64,000 bases of DNA from Strigamia acuminata. Its lineage: Eukaryota; Arthropoda; Chilopoda; Geophilomorpha; Linotaeniidae. Below, piece by piece: positions 61,357 to 64,000 of this stretch. The position numbers were made by a program, and so were the translations under genes. How positions within the stretch are numbered: the stretch's first letter is position 1; every line of letters begins with the position of its first letter. A model generated the notes under the pieces. The model saw only the letters and a list, made by a program, of their open reading frames with translations. It was not told where the DNA came from and ran no database searches. The stretch is taken from positions 126,001-190,000 of the forward strand of contig CASHSZ010000105.1 in the NCBI GenBank assembly GCA_949358305.1, read 5' to 3'.

Positions 61357-64000
61357 GGCCCTCGTCCCCAAAAACCACACTCCGGGTCACGTGGTCTCGC
61401 ACTCGACTTTTTCAGTTTTCCCGTTTTCGGCCCGTTACGGCCAAGGACCGTAACGGGTCGAAAACGGGCCGCAACGGGTCGAAAACGGCCGCAACGGGTC
61501 GAAAACGGCCGCAACGGGTCGAAAACGGCCCGCACGGGCCGTTAACGGGCCGCCGACGGTCCCGTCACAATCCCGTAACGGCTCGCACGGGCCGTTAACG
61601 GGCCGCCGACGGTCCCGTCACGATCCCGTAACGGCTCGCACGGGCCGTTAACGGGCCGCCGACGGTTCCGTAACTATCCCGTAACGGCCCGCACGGGCCG
61701 TTAACGGGCCGCCGACGGTCCCGTCACGACCCCGTAACGGCCCGTACGACCTCATGCGGGCCGTTAACGGGCCGTTAACGGGCCGTTAACGGCCCGTTAA
61801 CGGCGTAAAACCAAAAACAGGATTCGAGATTAATGTCTATGAATGTTGTACGCGTTTTCATGTACGTGTTGTCGGTTGTTGATTTTTTCGATTTACACCG
61901 TCACGGCCCGTTAACGGCCCGTTAACGGCCCGTTAACGGCCCGTTACGATCCCGTAACGGCCCGCACGGGCCGTTAACGGGCCGCCGACGGTCCCGTCAC
62001 GATCCCGTAACGGCCCGCACGGGCCGTTAACGGGCCGCCGACGGTCCCGTCACGGTCCCGTAACGGCTCGCACGGGCCGTTAACGGGCCGCCGACGGTCC
62101 CGTCACGGTCCCGTAACGGCCTTCGTTCCCGGACTTCGGCTCGCCGACGGCCCGTGCGACCTCATGCGGGCCGCTAACGGGCCGTCAACGGGCCGTTAAC
62201 GGCCCGTTTTCGACCCGCTACGGCCCGTCACGGCCTGTTGGCCGTGCGACCCGTGACTCGGAGTGTGGTTTTTGGGGACGAGGGCCGTCCTCCGGCCGCG
62301 CCGCGACGCGCCGCGGGTCGGACAAGAAACGACCCGGTCGGAAACCGAACCTCAGTGTCCAATCGGGCAGAAATTGTGCGAAAGTTTAACCAAAAATGGC
62401 CAAAAGTCGGTGCAAGTTTTGCACGCAACAAACGTCCGATGTGACAGTGCCCATGCGGGTTGGACGTGCATGTGGGCGCGTGTGGGCGCTCGATTTACCG
62501 GCCCGTTGGACGAGTTAAACCAAAATTTCCCAATATCTTGCATAAATTTAAAGAAGATTTGACAGATTTCCAGATTTTAAGCGATGTTTTACATAAGTCC
62601 GTCCCATTGCTGAAATTCCGTGAAAATTTGTCAAAAATTGACAAAAGTCTGTGCAAATTTAGTCAGAAATAGGAAACAAAAAATTTAAAATTCGTCCAAC
62701 GCGCCAGTAAATCGAGCGCGCCCATGGACAGTGCGCCGGCGGGAGCCCCGGCCGTCCTCTCTCTCTCTCTCTCTCGGCCGCCAAGGCTCGCCCCTCCGCC
62801 CGTCGGCGGGAGCCCCGACCGTCCCCCCTCTCTCTTTCGGCCGCCAAAGGATCGCCCCTCCGCTCGTCACAGATTTTTGTCAATATTTGATGAATTTCAA
62901 CAGATTTTCAGCAATATTTTACAGGACATTTCTGCTCTTTTGGATACATTTTCAAAGGTTTTATTGCTAAAATTCTGGGGAAATTTATCAAAAATTGACA
63001 AAAAATCGATGCAAGTTTTGTCAGAAATTGATAAAATCTTCTTAAACTCGTCCAACGCGCCGGCGAGTGCACATGCGGGGACAGTGGGCACGTCCAGCCC
63101 GCGTGCACACTGTCAGATCGGGCGGTTTCGGGCACAGTTTGATCCGGGCAAATATCTAGCAAAAGTTGCACCGATTTTTTGTCAATTTTAGACAAATTTC
63201 AGCGATATTTTACGAGACATTTCTGCTCGATTGGACACATTTCCAGGGGTTTTTTGTAAAACATTGATAAAATTCCGTGGAAATTTATCAAATATTGGCA
63301 AAATTCGGTGCTAATTTTGTCAAAAATTAGGAAAAAAAAATTTTCAAAACTTGTCCAACGTGCCGGTAAATCGAGCGCCCACATGCCTAGATAGTGCACG
63401 CCCAACCCGCCAAGGCTCGCCCCTCCGCCCGTTGGCGGGAGCCCCGGCCGTCCCCTCTCTCTCTCTTTCTCTCTCTCTCTCGGGCGCCCGGAGCTCGCCC
63501 CTCCGCCCGTCACCGACTTTTGACACAATTTTTGATGAAATTCAACGGAATTTTAGCAACGTTTTACAAAAAACCTGTGGAAATGTGTCCAACCGGGCAG
63601 AAATGTGTCGTAAAATGTTGCCGAAATTCTGTGAAAATTTGTCACAAATTGCCAAAAGTCGGTGCAAATTTTGTCAGAAATAGGAAACAAAAAATTTAAA
63701 ATTCGTCCAACGCGCCAGTAAATCGAGCGCGCCCATGCGTGGACAGTGCGCCGGCGGGAGCCCCGGCCGTCCTCTCTCTCTCTCTCTCTCGGCCGCCAAG
63801 GCTCGCCCCTCCGCCCGTCGGCGGGAGCCCCGACCGTCCCCCCTCTCTCTTTCGGCCGCCAAAGGATCGCCCCTCCGCTCGTCACAGATTTTTGTCAATA
63901 TTTGATGAACTTCAACAGATTTTCAGCAATATTTTACAGGACATTTCTGCTCTTTTGGATACATTTTCAAAGGTTTTATTGCTAAAATTCTGGGGAAATT
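61357..64000. repeat. Higher-order repeat unit 2 (partial, to window edge)
   Basis: Repeats unit 1 in the same order, with 1015-bp subunits from 62692 and 63707. It reaches the right edge, so the array continues beyond. Differences from unit 1 are few. Confidence 0.9.

Noticed and set aside
57059-64000. Many 60-155-codon ORFs in the satellite
   Set aside because: They recur with the repeats, change phase with indels and have Ser/Leu/Pro or Arg/Glu low-complexity composition.
1-64000. CRISPR arrays
   Set aside because: Tandem repeats present lack the regular unique spacers, and the DNA is eukaryotic.
1-64000. tRNA and rRNA genes
   Set aside because: No cloverleaf or rRNA-like block was seen; only tRNA-complementary PBS motifs.

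Overview
The window looks like repeat-dominated nuclear DNA of an invertebrate animal. Short GT-AG introns, animal-type DNA transposases (Harbinger, MULE and DDE_3 types), Copia, Gypsy and BEL/Pao retrotransposons, and Elongin-A and SET domains all point that way. Nothing prokaryotic is present, and the species cannot be named from the sequence. Almost all recognisable coding capacity is mobile-element derived. The best host-gene candidates are an Elongin-A-domain protein (33968-34723) and a leucine-rich-repeat protein (34876-36306).

1-15.6 kb is a nested stack, all reading leftward. A BEL/Pao element (LTR from 15035, PBS matching tRNA-Phe) is cut by a Gypsy-type element A (LTR 13144-13962, PBS near-matching tRNA-Pro). 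A's gag is split by a very young, intact Copia element (4668-11473, apparently identical 470-bp LTRs, 5-bp target duplication, PBS matching initiator tRNA-Met). A's pol is cut off, apparently by another LTR element B whose LTR and gag-like ORF run off the left edge. A's gag and protease are linked by a canonical -1 frameshift signal.

15.6-33.5 kb is a graveyard. It holds an intron-containing DDE_3 transposase joined to a MULE-like segment, a broken cysteine-peptidase gene, a Gypsy/Copia RT chimera, an inverted-5' retrocopy of the Elongin-A gene, a Harbinger pseudogene, a MULE pseudogene, two decayed Copia gags, a foldback element carrying a solo LTR, phased A-tracts, a perfect 58-bp hairpin and several tandem repeats.

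33.5-36.5 kb is the host-gene-like island. 36.5-46.4 kb returns to scrambled fragments: Harbinger pieces fused to retroviral-type gag, a SET-domain fragment, a PPT-LTR junction (44394-45022) and two copies of an unassigned ORF family.

46.4-56.8 kb is a nearly complete Gypsy element C on the plus strand: a 1926-bp 5' LTR, a PBS for tRNA-Gln, gag (778 aa), a -1 frameshift signal, pol (1338 aa), a small third ORF, a PPT and a 3' LTR cut off after 370 bp. From 56837 to the right edge the window is satellite DNA: a higher-order repeat of about 3.65 kb built from 1015-bp subunits, GC-rich GTTAAC-containing arrays and CT microsatellites. ORFs in that part are by-products of the repeats.
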